NCBI RefSeq assembly: GCF_024349685.1
Contig: NZ_AP025944.1
Coordinates: 4,656,001-4,720,000 of the forward strand
From: Pseudomonas sp. LRP2-20
GTDB taxonomy: Bacteria > Pseudomonadota > Gammaproteobacteria > Pseudomonadales > Pseudomonadaceae
Reading direction: 5' to 3'
Length of the DNA stretch: 64,000 nt
The position numbers and the translations under genes were made by a program. Below, piece by piece: positions 33,859 to 42,073 of this stretch. Every line of letters starts with the position of its first letter. The first letter of the stretch is position 1. The notes below the pieces were generated by a model. The model made no database searches and was not told the DNA's origin. It worked only from the letters and a program-made list of their open reading frames with translations.

Positions 33859-34787
33859 CATGCCCGGACCTGCCAGGTATCGCCCAAGGCATCGCGCAGG
33901 TAGTCCATGAATGCGCGCACTTTAGCGGTCATGGCGAAACGGTCGGCCACGCACAGGTAGATATCCATCGGCTCGGTCTGGGCATATGCCTGGCCGCTGC
34001 CGCTGTATTCGAACAGCGGCACCAGCGCCCCCGAGGCCAGATGTGGCCTGACGATGAACTCGGCCAACCGGGTGATTCCGCCATCATTGAGGGCCATCTG
34101 GGTCAGGGCATCGATGTCGTCGCTGATCAATACAGTGCCAAACTCCGCCTCGAAGCGCATGCCGTCGCGCACGAACCCCCAACGCAGGAATCGGCCGTCC
34201 ACCGGGTAACGGAACACCAGGCAGCGGTGATCACGCAGCACCTCTGGCGCGGTCGGTAGACCGCTGCTGGCGATGTAACCCGGTGACGCGCAGCAGATGA
34301 ACGGGATTCGGGCGATGTGCCGCGCCAGTAGCTGGTCTTCCAGTTGCGGGGGGATGCGCAGGCTGACGTCGACGTCTTCGCGGGCGTGATTGACCTTGCG
34401 ATCAGTCGTTATCAACTCTATCGAAAGCAGCGGATAGCGGGCACTGAAGGCCGGGATCAGCGGTGCCAGGACGTGGCGACCGAATGCAGACGTCGAGGCG
34501 ATGCACAGCCGCCCCTGGGGCTCACTGTCGGGCGTGGTGATCGCTTGTTCGGCAAGGGCCAGGTCGCGCTCGATGTGCCTGACCCGTTCATAGTACTGGG
34601 CACCGGCAGGCGTGAGGGCCATGCTGCGGGTGGTACGGCTGAGCAGGCGCACGTGCAGGTGCCCTTCAAGGCGCGCCAGGTTCTGGCTGACCGCCGCCGG
34701 GCTGAGGCCGAGATTGCGGGCGCCAGCGGCAATGCTGCCGGCTTCGACCACCTTGACGAAGCTGCGGATGGCGTTGAGCAGATCCAT
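33858..34787 (-). CDS. LysR-family transcriptional regulator
   Basis: A 309-residue regulator. The N-terminal helix-turn-helix (about residues 1-60) reads FVKVVEAGSIAAGARNLGLSPAAVSQNLARLE, in two overlapping helices, followed by LLSRTTRSMALTPAG. The C-terminal periplasmic-binding-like effector domain spans about 90-300. This N-terminal style belongs to the CrgA/DmlR-like group. It is divergent from the DUF2798 gene at 34902 and probably controls it; a small dyad CTTTATAAAG (34813-34822) lies in the shared upstream region. The effector is unknown. Confidence 0.9.
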   Translation of the reverse strand: MDLLNAIRSFVKVVEAGSIAAGARNLGLSPAAVSQNLARLEGHLHVRLLSRTTRSMALTPAGAQYYERVRHIERDLALAEQAITTPDSEPQGRLCIASTSAFGRHVLAPLIPAFSARYPLLSIELITTDRKVNHAREDVDVSLRIPPQLEDQLLARHIARIPFICCASPGYIASSGLPTAPEVLRDHRCLVFRYPVDGRFLRWGFVRDGMRFEAEFGTVLISDDIDALTQMALNDGGITRLAEFIVRPHLASGALVPLFEYSGSGQAYAQTEPMDIYLCVADRFAMTAKVRAFMDYLRDALGDTWQVRA

Positions 34788-34901
34788 GGCAGGCTCTTGG
34801 ATTCGTAAGAATCTCTTTATAAAGAACTCAATCCCGATGGTCTACAGCCGCGGGCTGGGGCATTGCTAACCTGCGCCCTCAGCCAACCTTCAGGAGATCG
34901 C

Positions 34902-35162
34902 ATGAGCAATCTGTCCCACACGCGCAGCCGGCGCAAACTAGGCCCACGCGCTACGCCATATGTGTTCGCGTTCTACATGTCTTCGATCATGGCGCTGCTG
35001 ATGTGCTTCGTGATCACAGCGGCGAATGCCGGGGTGAACCCAGAGTATCTGAACAATGTGCTGAAGGCTTATCAGCTGGCGATGCCAGTGGCATTCGTAT
35101 GCGTACTGATGGTGAGGCCGGTGGTGCTAAAACTGGTGGCAATTACAGTGCACCCACACTAA
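34902..35162 (+). CDS. DUF2798 family small membrane protein
   Basis: An 86-residue protein with a basic N-terminus (about 25 residues) and two predicted membrane helices: YVFAFYMSSIMALLMCFVIT (about 26-45) and a second at about 62-82 (AMPVAFVCVLMVRPVVLKLV). These match the two-helix DUF2798 family, of unknown function. CAGGAGATC precedes the ATG at 34902; an in-frame extension upstream is not needed. It is divergent from the LysR gene, a pairing often seen for LysR targets. Confidence 0.82.
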   Translation: MSNLSHTRSRRKLGPRATPYVFAFYMSSIMALLMCFVITAANAGVNPEYLNNVLKAYQLAMPVAFVCVLMVRPVVLKLVAITVHPH

Positions 35163-35978
35163 CCGCCCTGCCTGGCTCTCGCTCTGCTTTTGCTCTGCTT
35201 TTGCTCTGCTTTTGCTCTGCTTTTGCTCTGCTTTTGCTCTGCTTTTGCTCTGTTTTTGCTTCTAAGCGCGCGGTAGTTCAGCAAACGCCGAATGCGACTT
35301 CAGGAGGCCGAACGCAGGTCTTGCGGAGGGAGGTGACGGGCATGGATGCCCGTCAAGCGCTGCGGCCCAGGATGGGCCGTTCAGCGCGGTCCTCCCGGGA
35401 GCAAGGCCGGAGTGAGGGAACCCCGGAGCGCAGCGCAGGGGCCGGATGATAGGAGCCAGCGTTTTTTGGTTACTTTTTGTCGCGTTTGACAAAAAGTGAC
35501 CCGCCGTAAGGGCGGAAAGGTGACTGTGCGTCGCCATCGCAAATGAATGTACTCGGAACAATCAAAACCACCGCGTGTGAGCTTTTCGCTTTTGGCTTTA
35601 AAAAGTGGGCTTTCAAATCAGGTTTACATACAGTCGCCATGGTGGCGCTGAATCACCTTTTCGCCTTTACGGCGACCTACTTTTTGACTGGGCAAAAAGT
35701 AGGCAAAAACCCCCGCTCCCATCATCCGGCCCCTACGCTGCGCTCCGGGGTCCCCTCACTCCGGCGCCTTCCGGGCCCGCGCGGCCTACGACTTGCTGCG
35801 CAAGTCTACATCTCGCGCCTTCGGCTACGCCGAAGGGGTGCTGCGCACCCTGGCCCTCCAGACGCCTGCGTTCGGCCTCCTGAAGTCGCACTCTGCGTCG
35901 CCTGAACTATCGCGCGCTTAGAAGCAAAAGCAGAGCAAAAGCGAAAAGCGAAAAGCGAAAAGCGAAAAGCCGACGGTA
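35163..35978. repeat. Head-to-head pair of ~300-bp imperfect repeats with tandem-repeat ends
   Basis: No gene is supported in these 816 bp. The left arm (about 35240-35545) and right arm (about 35640-35935) are inverted relative to each other. Shared blocks include GCTTCTAAGCGCGCG, GCGACTTCAGGAGGCCGAAC, CCCCGGAGCGCAGCG and AGGGGCCGGATGAT, with different sequence in the middle of each arm. Each arm also holds its own hairpin around CTTTTTG...CAAAAAG. The left outer end is a run of about seven 11-bp units (CTCTGCTTTTG, 35173-35252) and the right outer end repeats CGAAAAG four times. The two arms look like copies of one interspersed Pseudomonas repeat. Confidence 0.8.
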
Positions 35979-36530
35979 CTATGGGTGTGAAGCTATCGCT
36001 TTCTCGATAGCGGCCCTGAAGGCGGGATCATCGGGCTTGGTCAGGCTCGAGAAGTTGCCGATCACCTTGCCCTTGCGATCCACCACGTACTTGTAGAAAT
36101 TCCACTTTGGCGCACTGCTCTGCTGCGCCAGCTCGGCAAACAGCGGTATCGCATCCTTGCCGCGCACCGCCTGGGTCTTGGTCATGGTGAAGGTCACACC
36201 GTAGTTGGCGTAACAGACCTTGGCCGTCTTCTCGCTATCGGCGTCTTCCTGCTTGAAATCGTTGGATGGGACACCAAGCATCTCCAGGCCCTGCTCGTGA
36301 TACTCCTTGTAGGTCGCCTCCAGCCCCTCGAACTGCGGCGCAAAACCGCAATAGCTGGCAGTGTTGACCACCACCAGCGGCTTGCCGGCAAAGCGCTGGC
36401 ACAAGTCGACCTGCTCCTTGCCACGCAATTCGGGCAAGCTGCCCTGCAACAGCGCCGGGCAATCGGCAGCCCAGCTGGAACTGACAGCCAGCAGCGCCAG
36501 CAACGGCATCGTCAACCAATGAGCACGCAT
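35979..36530 (-). CDS. Exported glutathione peroxidase family protein
   Basis: A 183-residue thiol peroxidase. A signal peptide (about 1-21, ending SSSWAAD) suggests export to the periplasm, which is unusual compared with cytoplasmic BtuE/GpxA types. The peroxidatic C61 lies in [19 protein letters not shown], split here after residue 66 by the active-site Gln region. The conserved [13 protein letters not shown] supplies the active-site Trp. Such proteins reduce peroxides with thiols or thioredoxin. It lies 46 bp after a 40-residue membrane protein gene in the marR-led group. AGGAGG precedes the ATG and overlaps a hairpin (36542-36569). Confidence 0.9.
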   Translation of the reverse strand: MRAHWLTMPLLALLAVSSSWAADCPALLQGSLPELRGKEQVDLCQRFAGKPLVVVNTASYCGFAPQFEGLEATYKEYHEQGLEMLGVPSNDFKQEDADSEKTAKVCYANYGVTFTMTKTQAVRGKDAIPLFAELAQQSSAPKWNFYKYVVDRKGKVIGNFSSLTKPDDPAFRAAIEKAIASHP

Positions 36531-36541
36531 TGTTCATACCT

Positions 36542-36569
36542 CCTGCAAGACAATCCTTGAACTTGCAGG
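36542..36569 (-). promoter_or_regulatory. Hairpin overlapping the peroxidase ribosome binding site
   Basis: CCTGCAAG (36542-36549) and CTTGCAGG (36562-36569) form an 8-bp stem with a 12-base loop. On the minus-strand transcript the 3' arm shares three bases with the ribosome binding site AGGAGG (36539-36544) of the peroxidase gene. It could limit translation or protect the transcript end of the upstream gene. Confidence 0.45.
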
Positions 36570-36576
36570 GTAGCGC

Positions 36577-36699
36577 TTAACAAACGCTCATGCCCAGCTG
36601 CATCAACGCCAACCCGCCCCGCTGCCAGCCCCACCATACCAATGCCAGCAACACCGCCACGGCCGCCAGCAACAGCCCGCGGACCAGGAAGCGGTTCAT
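36577..36699 (-). CDS. 40-residue membrane protein coupled to the MFS gene
   Basis: This short gene starts MNRFLVRGLLLAAVAVLLAL and ends QLGMSVC. It has one hydrophobic helix (about 5-24) after a basic N-terminus and a short WWGWQRGG turn. Its ATG overlaps the TGA stop of the MFS gene (ATGA), which implies translational coupling and supports it as a real gene. Its function is unknown; it could be an accessory subunit of the transporter or a separate small membrane regulator. Confidence 0.7.
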   Translation of the reverse strand: MNRFLVRGLLLAAVAVLLALVWWGWQRGGLALMQLGMSVC

Positions 36700-37898
36700 G
36701 CTGCTTGCGCCTGCAAACGGGCGACCGGGCGTTCACGTACCGGCCAGTTGAGCGCGGCAGCCAGCAGGCTGAGCAGAATCGAAATCTGCCAGACCAGGTC
36801 ATAGTTGCCGGTCTGGTCGTACACCACACCACCCAACCAGCCACCCAGGAATGCACCCAGCTGGTGGAACAGGAAGACGATGCCACCCAGCATCGACAGG
36901 TTGCGCACGCCAAATACCGTTGCCACGGTGCCATTGGTCAAAGGCACGGTGGAAAGCCACAGCAGGCCCATGGCAATACCAAACAGGTAGGCACTGACCT
37001 GAGTCACCGGCGCCCACAGGAACAGTACGATCACTACAGCACGCAGCAAATACAGCGCGGTGAGCAGGCGCGGCTTGGACATGCGCCCTCCCAGCCAGCC
37101 AGCGGTATAGGTTCCGACGATATTGAACAACCCGACCAGTGCCAGCACCGTGGTGCCAGTGGTCGCGGGCAGATGCTGGTCGACCAGGTAAGCAGGCAGA
37201 TGCACGCCAATGAATACCACCTGGAAACCGCAGACGAAGAAGCCCAAGGCAAGCAGCCAGAAACCGGAGTGCGAGCACGCCTCGCGCAGGGCCTGGCCCA
37301 ACGTCTGCTCCGCACCATGACTGGACAGCGGCCGGTCACGCAGCAGGCCGACAAAGGGCACGATCAACGCCACCAGCAAGCCAAGCACCAACAGCGCCGA
37401 CGACCAACCGAGCCATTCGATCAGGCCGAGGGTTCCGGGGAGCATTGCGAACTGGCCGAAGGAACCGGCAGCGCTGGCGATGCCCATGGCCATGCTGCGT
37501 TTTTCCGCCGGGACGGCACGGCCGACCACACCGAGGATGACCGAGAATGAGGTGCCTGACAGACCGATACCGATCAACAGGCCAGCGCTGAGCGACAGTG
37601 ACCAGGCCGAATCGGCGGTGCTCATCAGCAGCAAGCCAGCGGCATAGAGTATGCCGCCGATAATCACCACCCGCGCGGCGCCAAGGCGGTCGGCCAGGGC
37701 ACCGGCAAACGGCTGCGCCAACCCCCAGATCAGGTTCTGCAGGGCGATGGCAAAGGCAAACACTTCGCGGCCCCAGCCAAAATCCGCGCTCATCGGCGCC
37801 AGGAACAGGCCGAAACCATGCCGTACACCCAAGGACAGCGCCAGGATCAACGCAGCCCCCACAAGTACCCACCCGCTGGTTCGCCACACCGATGTCAT
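36696..37898 (-). CDS. MFS transporter in a MarR-controlled unit
   Basis: A 400-residue permease with twelve predicted helices. Family features include SLGVRHGFGLFLAPMSADFGW near the N-terminus (in two parts) and GALADRLGAARV between helices 2 and 3. This pattern fits the OFA/monocarboxylate-like and CynX-like MFS groups. The start at 37898 has GGAG 8 bases upstream. A MarR-type operator (37931-37944) lies about 35 bp before it, between marR and this gene, so it seems to be repressed separately. The substrate is unknown. Confidence 0.87.
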   Translation of the reverse strand: MTSVWRTSGWVLVGAALILALSLGVRHGFGLFLAPMSADFGWGREVFAFAIALQNLIWGLAQPFAGALADRLGAARVVIIGGILYAAGLLLMSTADSAWSLSLSAGLLIGIGLSGTSFSVILGVVGRAVPAEKRSMAMGIASAAGSFGQFAMLPGTLGLIEWLGWSSALLVLGLLVALIVPFVGLLRDRPLSSHGAEQTLGQALREACSHSGFWLLALGFFVCGFQVVFIGVHLPAYLVDQHLPATTGTTVLALVGLFNIVGTYTAGWLGGRMSKPRLLTALYLLRAVVIVLFLWAPVTQVSAYLFGIAMGLLWLSTVPLTNGTVATVFGVRNLSMLGGIVFLFHQLGAFLGGWLGGVVYDQTGNYDLVWQISILLSLLAAALNWPVRERPVARLQAQAA

Positions 37899-37930
37899 TG
37901 TCGTTATCTCCAGCACATCGCAAGGTTGTA

Positions 37931-37944
37931 CGGGTATATACCCG
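37931..37944. promoter_or_regulatory. MarR-type operator upstream of the MFS gene
   Basis: CGGGTATATACCCG is a perfect 14-bp palindrome. A copy with one change lies before marR itself (38372-38385). Two copies flanking the marR gene strongly suggest that its product binds them. Confidence 0.75.
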
Positions 37945-37961
37945 CTTTTAGTCGTAATGAA

Positions 37962-38366
37962 TCAGGCAAGCCGCTCCAGCAAACGCACAAGCTCGTCACG
38001 CTGCCCTTCGCCCAGCTGCTCGACCAGCATCAACTGCGCCTGCTCCCAGGCTGGATGGGCCGCGTGCAAGCGAGCCGCGCCCGCCTCGGTCAGCAACACC
38101 ACGCGGTTGCGCTGGTCATCGCCGTCAGCCAGCGCTACCAAGCCTTCAGCCTCCAGCACCCGCAAGTTGCGGCCCAAGGTGCTGCGCTCCAGCCCCATGG
38201 CCTCGGCCAGCGTGGTGATACTGGGGCGATCGAGCCGCTGCAGGTGGCGCAACAGGGAAAACTGGGCGACATTGATGCCGAAGCCGGCAAGGGCCTCGTC
38301 GTAGCGCCGGCTCACCCCTCGGGCGGCGCGACGCAGGTGGGTGCAGATGCATTCACTGGTCAACAT
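37962..38366 (-). CDS. MarR-family regulator with OhrR/OspR-like N-terminal cysteines
   Basis: A 134-residue winged-helix repressor. The recognition helix lies in SITTLAEAMGLERSTLGRNLRVLE (about 50-73, split over two helices) and the wing in DGDDQRNRVVLLTEAG. The N-terminus reads MLTSECICTHLRRAARG; C8 sits where OhrR-type regulators keep their peroxide-sensing cysteine in helix 1. In P. aeruginosa the MarR protein OspR controls an adjacent glutathione peroxidase gene, and here a peroxidase gene ends the same gene group. Redox sensing is therefore inferred. The start at 38366 is just inside its own operator. Confidence 0.82.
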   Translation of the reverse strand: MLTSECICTHLRRAARGVSRRYDEALAGFGINVAQFSLLRHLQRLDRPSITTLAEAMGLERSTLGRNLRVLEAEGLVALADGDDQRNRVVLLTEAGAARLHAAHPAWEQAQLMLVEQLGEGQRDELVRLLERLA

Positions 38367-38371
38367 GGATA

Positions 38372-38385
38372 CGTGTATATACCCG
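38372..38385. promoter_or_regulatory. MarR-type operator upstream of marR
   Basis: CGTGTATATACCCG differs at one position from the perfect palindrome at 37931-37944. It ends 6 bp before the marR start codon, where binding would repress marR itself. Confidence 0.72.
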
Positions 38386-38408
38386 CACCAGGGTTGTTGC
38401 AAGAAATT

Positions 38409-39587
38409 TCAGTCTGCCAACCGACGCCGAATCGGCTCGAATTCCGCCGTGGCCTTGCGCGCCAGCGGGTCGGGAGTGCCTTGCTCGATTGCTTGCCAGT
38501 AACGCCATGGCACCTTGGCCGATCCCAGTTCGTAGTCCATGCCATCCCAGTTGTCTTCACGGAAGCTGTAGAACGCCCAGTGCAGGCGATGACGATCCAT
38601 GACCGAAAGCACATCCTCCAGATATTCGCTGCAACCAGGCAACCGGCGCATGCACCCGAACTCGCCAACGACCAGCCGGGAAGGCGGCAGCTTCATGCGC
38701 GCCATCCAGGCCAACGGCAAGTTCAGGTATTGCCGCACCCGTTCGGCATCCCACTGCTGGACCTCACCACCGAACGGCGCCGGGCCCGGGTAAAGGATGG
38801 GGTCTTTGCGCAACAGGTTCGGCGCACTGGTGGCCGAATAGGGCTCGTACATGTGCACGCTGTACAGCACGCGGTCATCCTGCAATGGCGCCTGCCAATA
38901 GCCGAAGGCGTCGGCGCTGGCGTACCAACCCGCATCGACCATGACCGGGGTCCTGGCATCCACTTCGCGAATCGCGGCTATCAATTGCGTGTAGAGCGCG
39001 GGCAGGTCACGCGCCCCACCCCGCTGCAGTGCGTACCATTGCTGCATGCGCTCAGCCGACGCATGTTCGGCCAGGCCGCCAAATTTCTCGGGGGCAGGCT
39101 CGTTGACCAGGTTGTAGGCGGCGATGGCAGGGTGGTCTTTCAGCGCCTGGGCCAGGTCTCGCCAAAAGCGCGCCGCTTGCTGGGCGTAACCGTTGCCTTG
39201 CCACAGACGGTCATCGAACTGCCCCTGGTTGTTCTGCGACCAGCGCATGCCAGGTAGCGATAGCGGTGCAATGACCACCTTGAGCCCTGCCCTGTGCGCG
39301 CGATCGAGGGCATCGCGCAACTGCTTGAGATCGGCCGCGGGGATTTGCTCGTAGTGGTCCGCACTGCCCAACAGGAAATCACGCTGCGCCGGCTTCCACT
39401 TGTCATAGGACAGCCGCACCCAGCTCGCGCCATAGCCTCGCAACGCATCGAAATAGGACTGGTCCGGTGGCAAGCGGTTGAAACTATTGCCGCCATGGCG
39501 CGGGATGCCCCAGAAGTCGATCAGATCGGCTGCCGCAAGGGGGCCACTGGCGGTGGCCAGCAAGAGGGCCATCAGGAAAGCTCGCAT
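38409..39587 (-). CDS. Secreted glycoside hydrolase family 5 protein
   Basis: A 392-residue GH5-type TIM-barrel hydrolase (endoglucanase/mannanase group). A signal peptide (about 1-20, ending PLAAA) directs export. The acid/base glutamate is E163 in YNLVNEPAPE, the nucleophile E309 in LVVGEFGC, and HMYEPY (about 245-250) supplies further active-site residues. The substrate among beta-glucans or other polysaccharides is not clear. It is upstream of marR on the same strand with a 42-bp gap that contains the marR operator, so readthrough is possible but not required. Confidence 0.87.
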   Translation of the reverse strand: MRAFLMALLLATASGPLAAADLIDFWGIPRHGGNSFNRLPPDQSYFDALRGYGASWVRLSYDKWKPAQRDFLLGSADHYEQIPAADLKQLRDALDRAHRAGLKVVIAPLSLPGMRWSQNNQGQFDDRLWQGNGYAQQAARFWRDLAQALKDHPAIAAYNLVNEPAPEKFGGLAEHASAERMQQWYALQRGGARDLPALYTQLIAAIREVDARTPVMVDAGWYASADAFGYWQAPLQDDRVLYSVHMYEPYSATSAPNLLRKDPILYPGPAPFGGEVQQWDAERVRQYLNLPLAWMARMKLPPSRLVVGEFGCMRRLPGCSEYLEDVLSVMDRHRLHWAFYSFREDNWDGMDYELGSAKVPWRYWQAIEQGTPDPLARKATAEFEPIRRRLAD

Positions 39588-39733
39588 GCTCTATGCCTTG
39601 GCAATGAAGGAGAAACCGCGAGCTTAGAAAAATGCGAGAACTACGTCAGTTGCCGAACATTTGCAGAAAATTGCAGAAAATTCACAACTAGGTTAAAGCA
39701 ATGGAAAACTCACCGCGTATTGTAGGAGTATTC

Positions 39734-40462
39734 CTAAACCGCCAATCCCAATAACACCGTAAGTTCAAGAAGCTCCAGCATCGCCCCTGCCGTATCACCC
39801 GTGGTTCCCCCCAGGCGCTTGCACATCAACCGGCGCAACCCGATGAACACGGCGAACGCCGCCAGCATCGGCAATATCGCGCGCATGCCGCCCAACAGCA
39901 CACACAACAGCCCGCTGGCGAGCAAAACCCAGCCGGCCGCACGCCGCGGCAAGTGCTCGGCCAGCGCCTGCCCCAGGCCCCCGCGGCGCACGTAGGGGGT
40001 ACCGAGAAACAACCCGAGCATCGCCGCTCGCCCCACCACTGGTGCCAGCAGCAATGCAATGCCCGTACCCTGTTCGACCAGCACCCACAAGGCACAGAAC
40101 TTCAGCAGCAACACCAGCACCAGAGTAACCACGGCAATCGGCCCGCTGCGCGGATCCTTCATGATCTGCAGCGTGCGCTCGCGGTCACCGAAGCCGCCCA
40201 GCCAGGCATCGGCACTGTCGGCCAGGCCATCCAGATGCAGCGCGCCACTGAGCAGCACCCACAATGCCAGCAGCAAGGCCGCGTGCAACGGCGCCGCGAC
40301 ACCTTGCAGCAAGTGGCTGGCCAGCCACAGCAACAGGCCGAACAGTACGCCCACCAGCGGATAGCAAAGCAGCGAACGCCCCATCTCCCGAGGCTCCGGC
40401 ATCCCCGGTAACCGCACCGGCAAGCTGCTGAGAAACTGCAAGGCAATCCAGAACGGCAGCAT
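39734..40462 (-). CDS. cobS: Adenosylcobinamide-GDP ribazoletransferase (cobalamin-5'-phosphate synthase) CobS
   Basis: A 242-residue polytopic membrane enzyme that joins GDP-activated cobinamide with alpha-ribazole (phosphate) in the last steps of cobalamin synthesis. It has about six hydrophobic helices and the conserved acidic cluster HLDGLADSADAWLGG near residues 78-92. It is the last gene of the cob operon. The start at 40462 is chosen for the family N-terminus PFWIALQFLSSLPV, and it begins one base after the stop codon of the phosphatase gene. Downstream, 39588-39733 holds only short direct repeats (TTGCAGAAAA). Confidence 0.93.
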   Translation of the reverse strand: MLPFWIALQFLSSLPVRLPGMPEPREMGRSLLCYPLVGVLFGLLLWLASHLLQGVAAPLHAALLLALWVLLSGALHLDGLADSADAWLGGFGDRERTLQIMKDPRSGPIAVVTLVLVLLLKFCALWVLVEQGTGIALLLAPVVGRAAMLGLFLGTPYVRRGGLGQALAEHLPRRAAGWVLLASGLLCVLLGGMRAILPMLAAFAVFIGLRRLMCKRLGGTTGDTAGAMLELLELTVLLGLAV

Positions 40463-40463
40463 G

Positions 40464-41021
40464 TCAAAGCACCTCGAGCAGCGCGCCATGTTCATCCACC
40501 GCCAGGCGCATCAGCGCGCCATGGCCGACCTCGACCTGCAGCAACTGCTCCCTGGGCAACCCACGGGCACGTGCCAGCAGCAGGCGCATGACGCCGCCAT
40601 GGGTGACCAGCAGCACGCGCTTGCCGGCATGCTGCTGGCGCAAGCGGCCGATGGCGGCCAGCACACGCTCGGCGAAGGCTGCGACAGGCTCCCCTGCAGG
40701 CGGTGTGTAACTGTAAGGATCGGCCCAGAAACGCCCCAGCTCGTCAGCCTGCATCTGCATGATCTGCAAGGCACTGCGACCTTCCCACTCGCCGAAATGC
40801 AGCTCTTGCAGGTCAGCTTCGAGCTGTACCGGCATGCCCAGCTGCGCGGCAAAGCGCGCACAGCGCTGCAACGGCGAGCTGACCAGCACATCCCAGGGGC
40901 CAGCACCTACCAGGGCTTCACGCATCTGGCCCCAGCCCTTGTCGGTCAAGGCATCGTCCAGGCTGCCGCGCAGGCCGCCGCCCAGTTCGGTTTCACCGTG
41001 GCGCAGCAGGTCGAGGATCAT
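40464..41021 (-). CDS. cobC: Alpha-ribazole phosphatase (histidine phosphatase) CobC
   Basis: A 185-residue cytoplasmic phosphatase that removes the phosphate from alpha-ribazole-5'-phosphate or from adenosylcobalamin-5'-phosphate. The N-terminal catalytic motif is LRHGET (residues 5-10, with the phosphohistidine). HFGEWEG and the second catalytic His in [12 protein letters not shown] complete the active site. Its start overlaps the cobT stop by 4 bp. The name follows the Salmonella convention; CobC also denotes a different enzyme in Pseudomonas denitrificans. Confidence 0.9.
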   Translation of the reverse strand: MILDLLRHGETELGGGLRGSLDDALTDKGWGQMREALVGAGPWDVLVSSPLQRCARFAAQLGMPVQLEADLQELHFGEWEGRSALQIMQMQADELGRFWADPYSYTPPAGEPVAAFAERVLAAIGRLRQQHAGKRVLLVTHGGVMRLLLARARGLPREQLLQVEVGHGALMRLAVDEHGALLEVL

Positions 41022-42073
41022 GCCGGGCGATCCGCCACCGCCGCTTCGGCGAAGGTTGCCATTTGCCCGTGCAGGGCACAGGCCAGGCGTATCAGCGGCA
41101 CCGCCAAGGCGGCGCCACTGCCCTCACCCAGGCGCAGCCCCAGGGCCAGCAGCGGCTCGGCCTGCAACGCGGCGAGCAGGGTCTTGTGCCCAGGCTCCGC
41201 GCCCTGATGAGCGAACAGCAACCAGTCACGGCTCTGCGGATTGAGGCGCACCGCCAGCAGTGCAGCGACGCTGCAGATGAAGCCATCCACCAGCACCGCG
41301 ATACCCTGCTGGGCACAGGCGAGGTAGGCACCAGTCAGCGCGGCGATCTCGAAGCCGCCGACACAAGCCAGCGCCTGCAGCGGCGCATCGGCGCGCAGGC
41401 CGTGCAGCACCAGGGCGCGCTCGATCACTTCGGCCTTGTGGCGAACACCTGCGCTGTCCAGGCCGGTACCCGGGCCGCTCAGCTCACGTGCCGGGCAGGC
41501 CAGCAAGGTGCTGGCCAGGGCGGCAGCGGCAGAGGTGTTGCCGATGCCCATTTCGCCACCGATGAACAGTTGCGCCCCCTTGGCCGCCGCTCGCAGGGCA
41601 CTTTCACGGCCAGCCTGCAAGGCAGCCTGCAGTTGTGCATCGGTCATTGCCGGCTGGCGGGCAAAGTTCGCAGTGCCAGCGCCCAGGCGCAGGTGAAGCA
41701 CCCCAGGCAGTTCCAGCGTTGGGTCGATGGTGCCCAGGTCGACCACTTCGAGGCTGGCCTGCAGTTGGCGCGCCAGCACACTGATCGCCGCGCCACCGCC
41801 GACGAAGTTGCGCAGCATCTGCCCGGTGACCGCCTGCGGATAGGCCGAAATGCCCTCCTCGACCACACCGTGATCGCCCGCGAAAATCGTGATGGCGACC
41901 TGATCCAGGGTTGGCCGCTCACACCCTTGCAAGCCGGCCAGTTGCACGGCCAGGCCTTCGAGCTGGCCAAGCGAGCCGGCAGGTTTGGTCAGCTGCTGCT
42001 GACGGGCGCGGGCCTGGTCCATGGCGGCGTTGTCGAGAGGTTGGCAGGCATCACGCCACCAGGCTTGATTCAT
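41018..42073 (-). CDS. cobT: Nicotinate-nucleotide:dimethylbenzimidazole phosphoribosyltransferase CobT
   Basis: A 351-residue cytoplasmic enzyme that makes alpha-ribazole-5'-phosphate from DMB and nicotinate mononucleotide. Family segments include [20 protein letters not shown] (about 62-82), [17 protein letters not shown] (about 170-186) and the catalytic Glu near the C-terminus in [12 protein letters not shown]. It is in the middle of the operon, with ATGA overlaps on both sides. The DMB it needs should be supplied by BluB from the same operon. Confidence 0.94.
   Translation of the reverse strand: MNQAWWRDACQPLDNAAMDQARARQQQLTKPAGSLGQLEGLAVQLAGLQGCERPTLDQVAITIFAGDHGVVEEGISAYPQAVTGQMLRNFVGGGAAISVLARQLQASLEVVDLGTIDPTLELPGVLHLRLGAGTANFARQPAMTDAQLQAALQAGRESALRAAAKGAQLFIGGEMGIGNTSAAAALASTLLACPARELSGPGTGLDSAGVRHKAEVIERALVLHGLRADAPLQALACVGGFEIAALTGAYLACAQQGIAVLVDGFICSVAALLAVRLNPQSRDWLLFAHQGAEPGHKTLLAALQAEPLLALGLRLGEGSGAALAVPLIRLACALHGQMATFAEAAVADRPA

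Noticed and set aside
35003..35905. Open frames inside the inverted-repeat block (for example 35003-35449 and 35543-35905)
   Set aside because: They read through tandem repeats and both repeat arms, change composition abruptly, and are explained by the repeat structure.
35979..39587. A mobile element boundary near the peroxidase/GH5 genes
   Set aside because: Apart from the inverted repeat next to the peroxidase gene, I see no integrase, transposase, tRNA junction or direct-repeat ends that would define an island.
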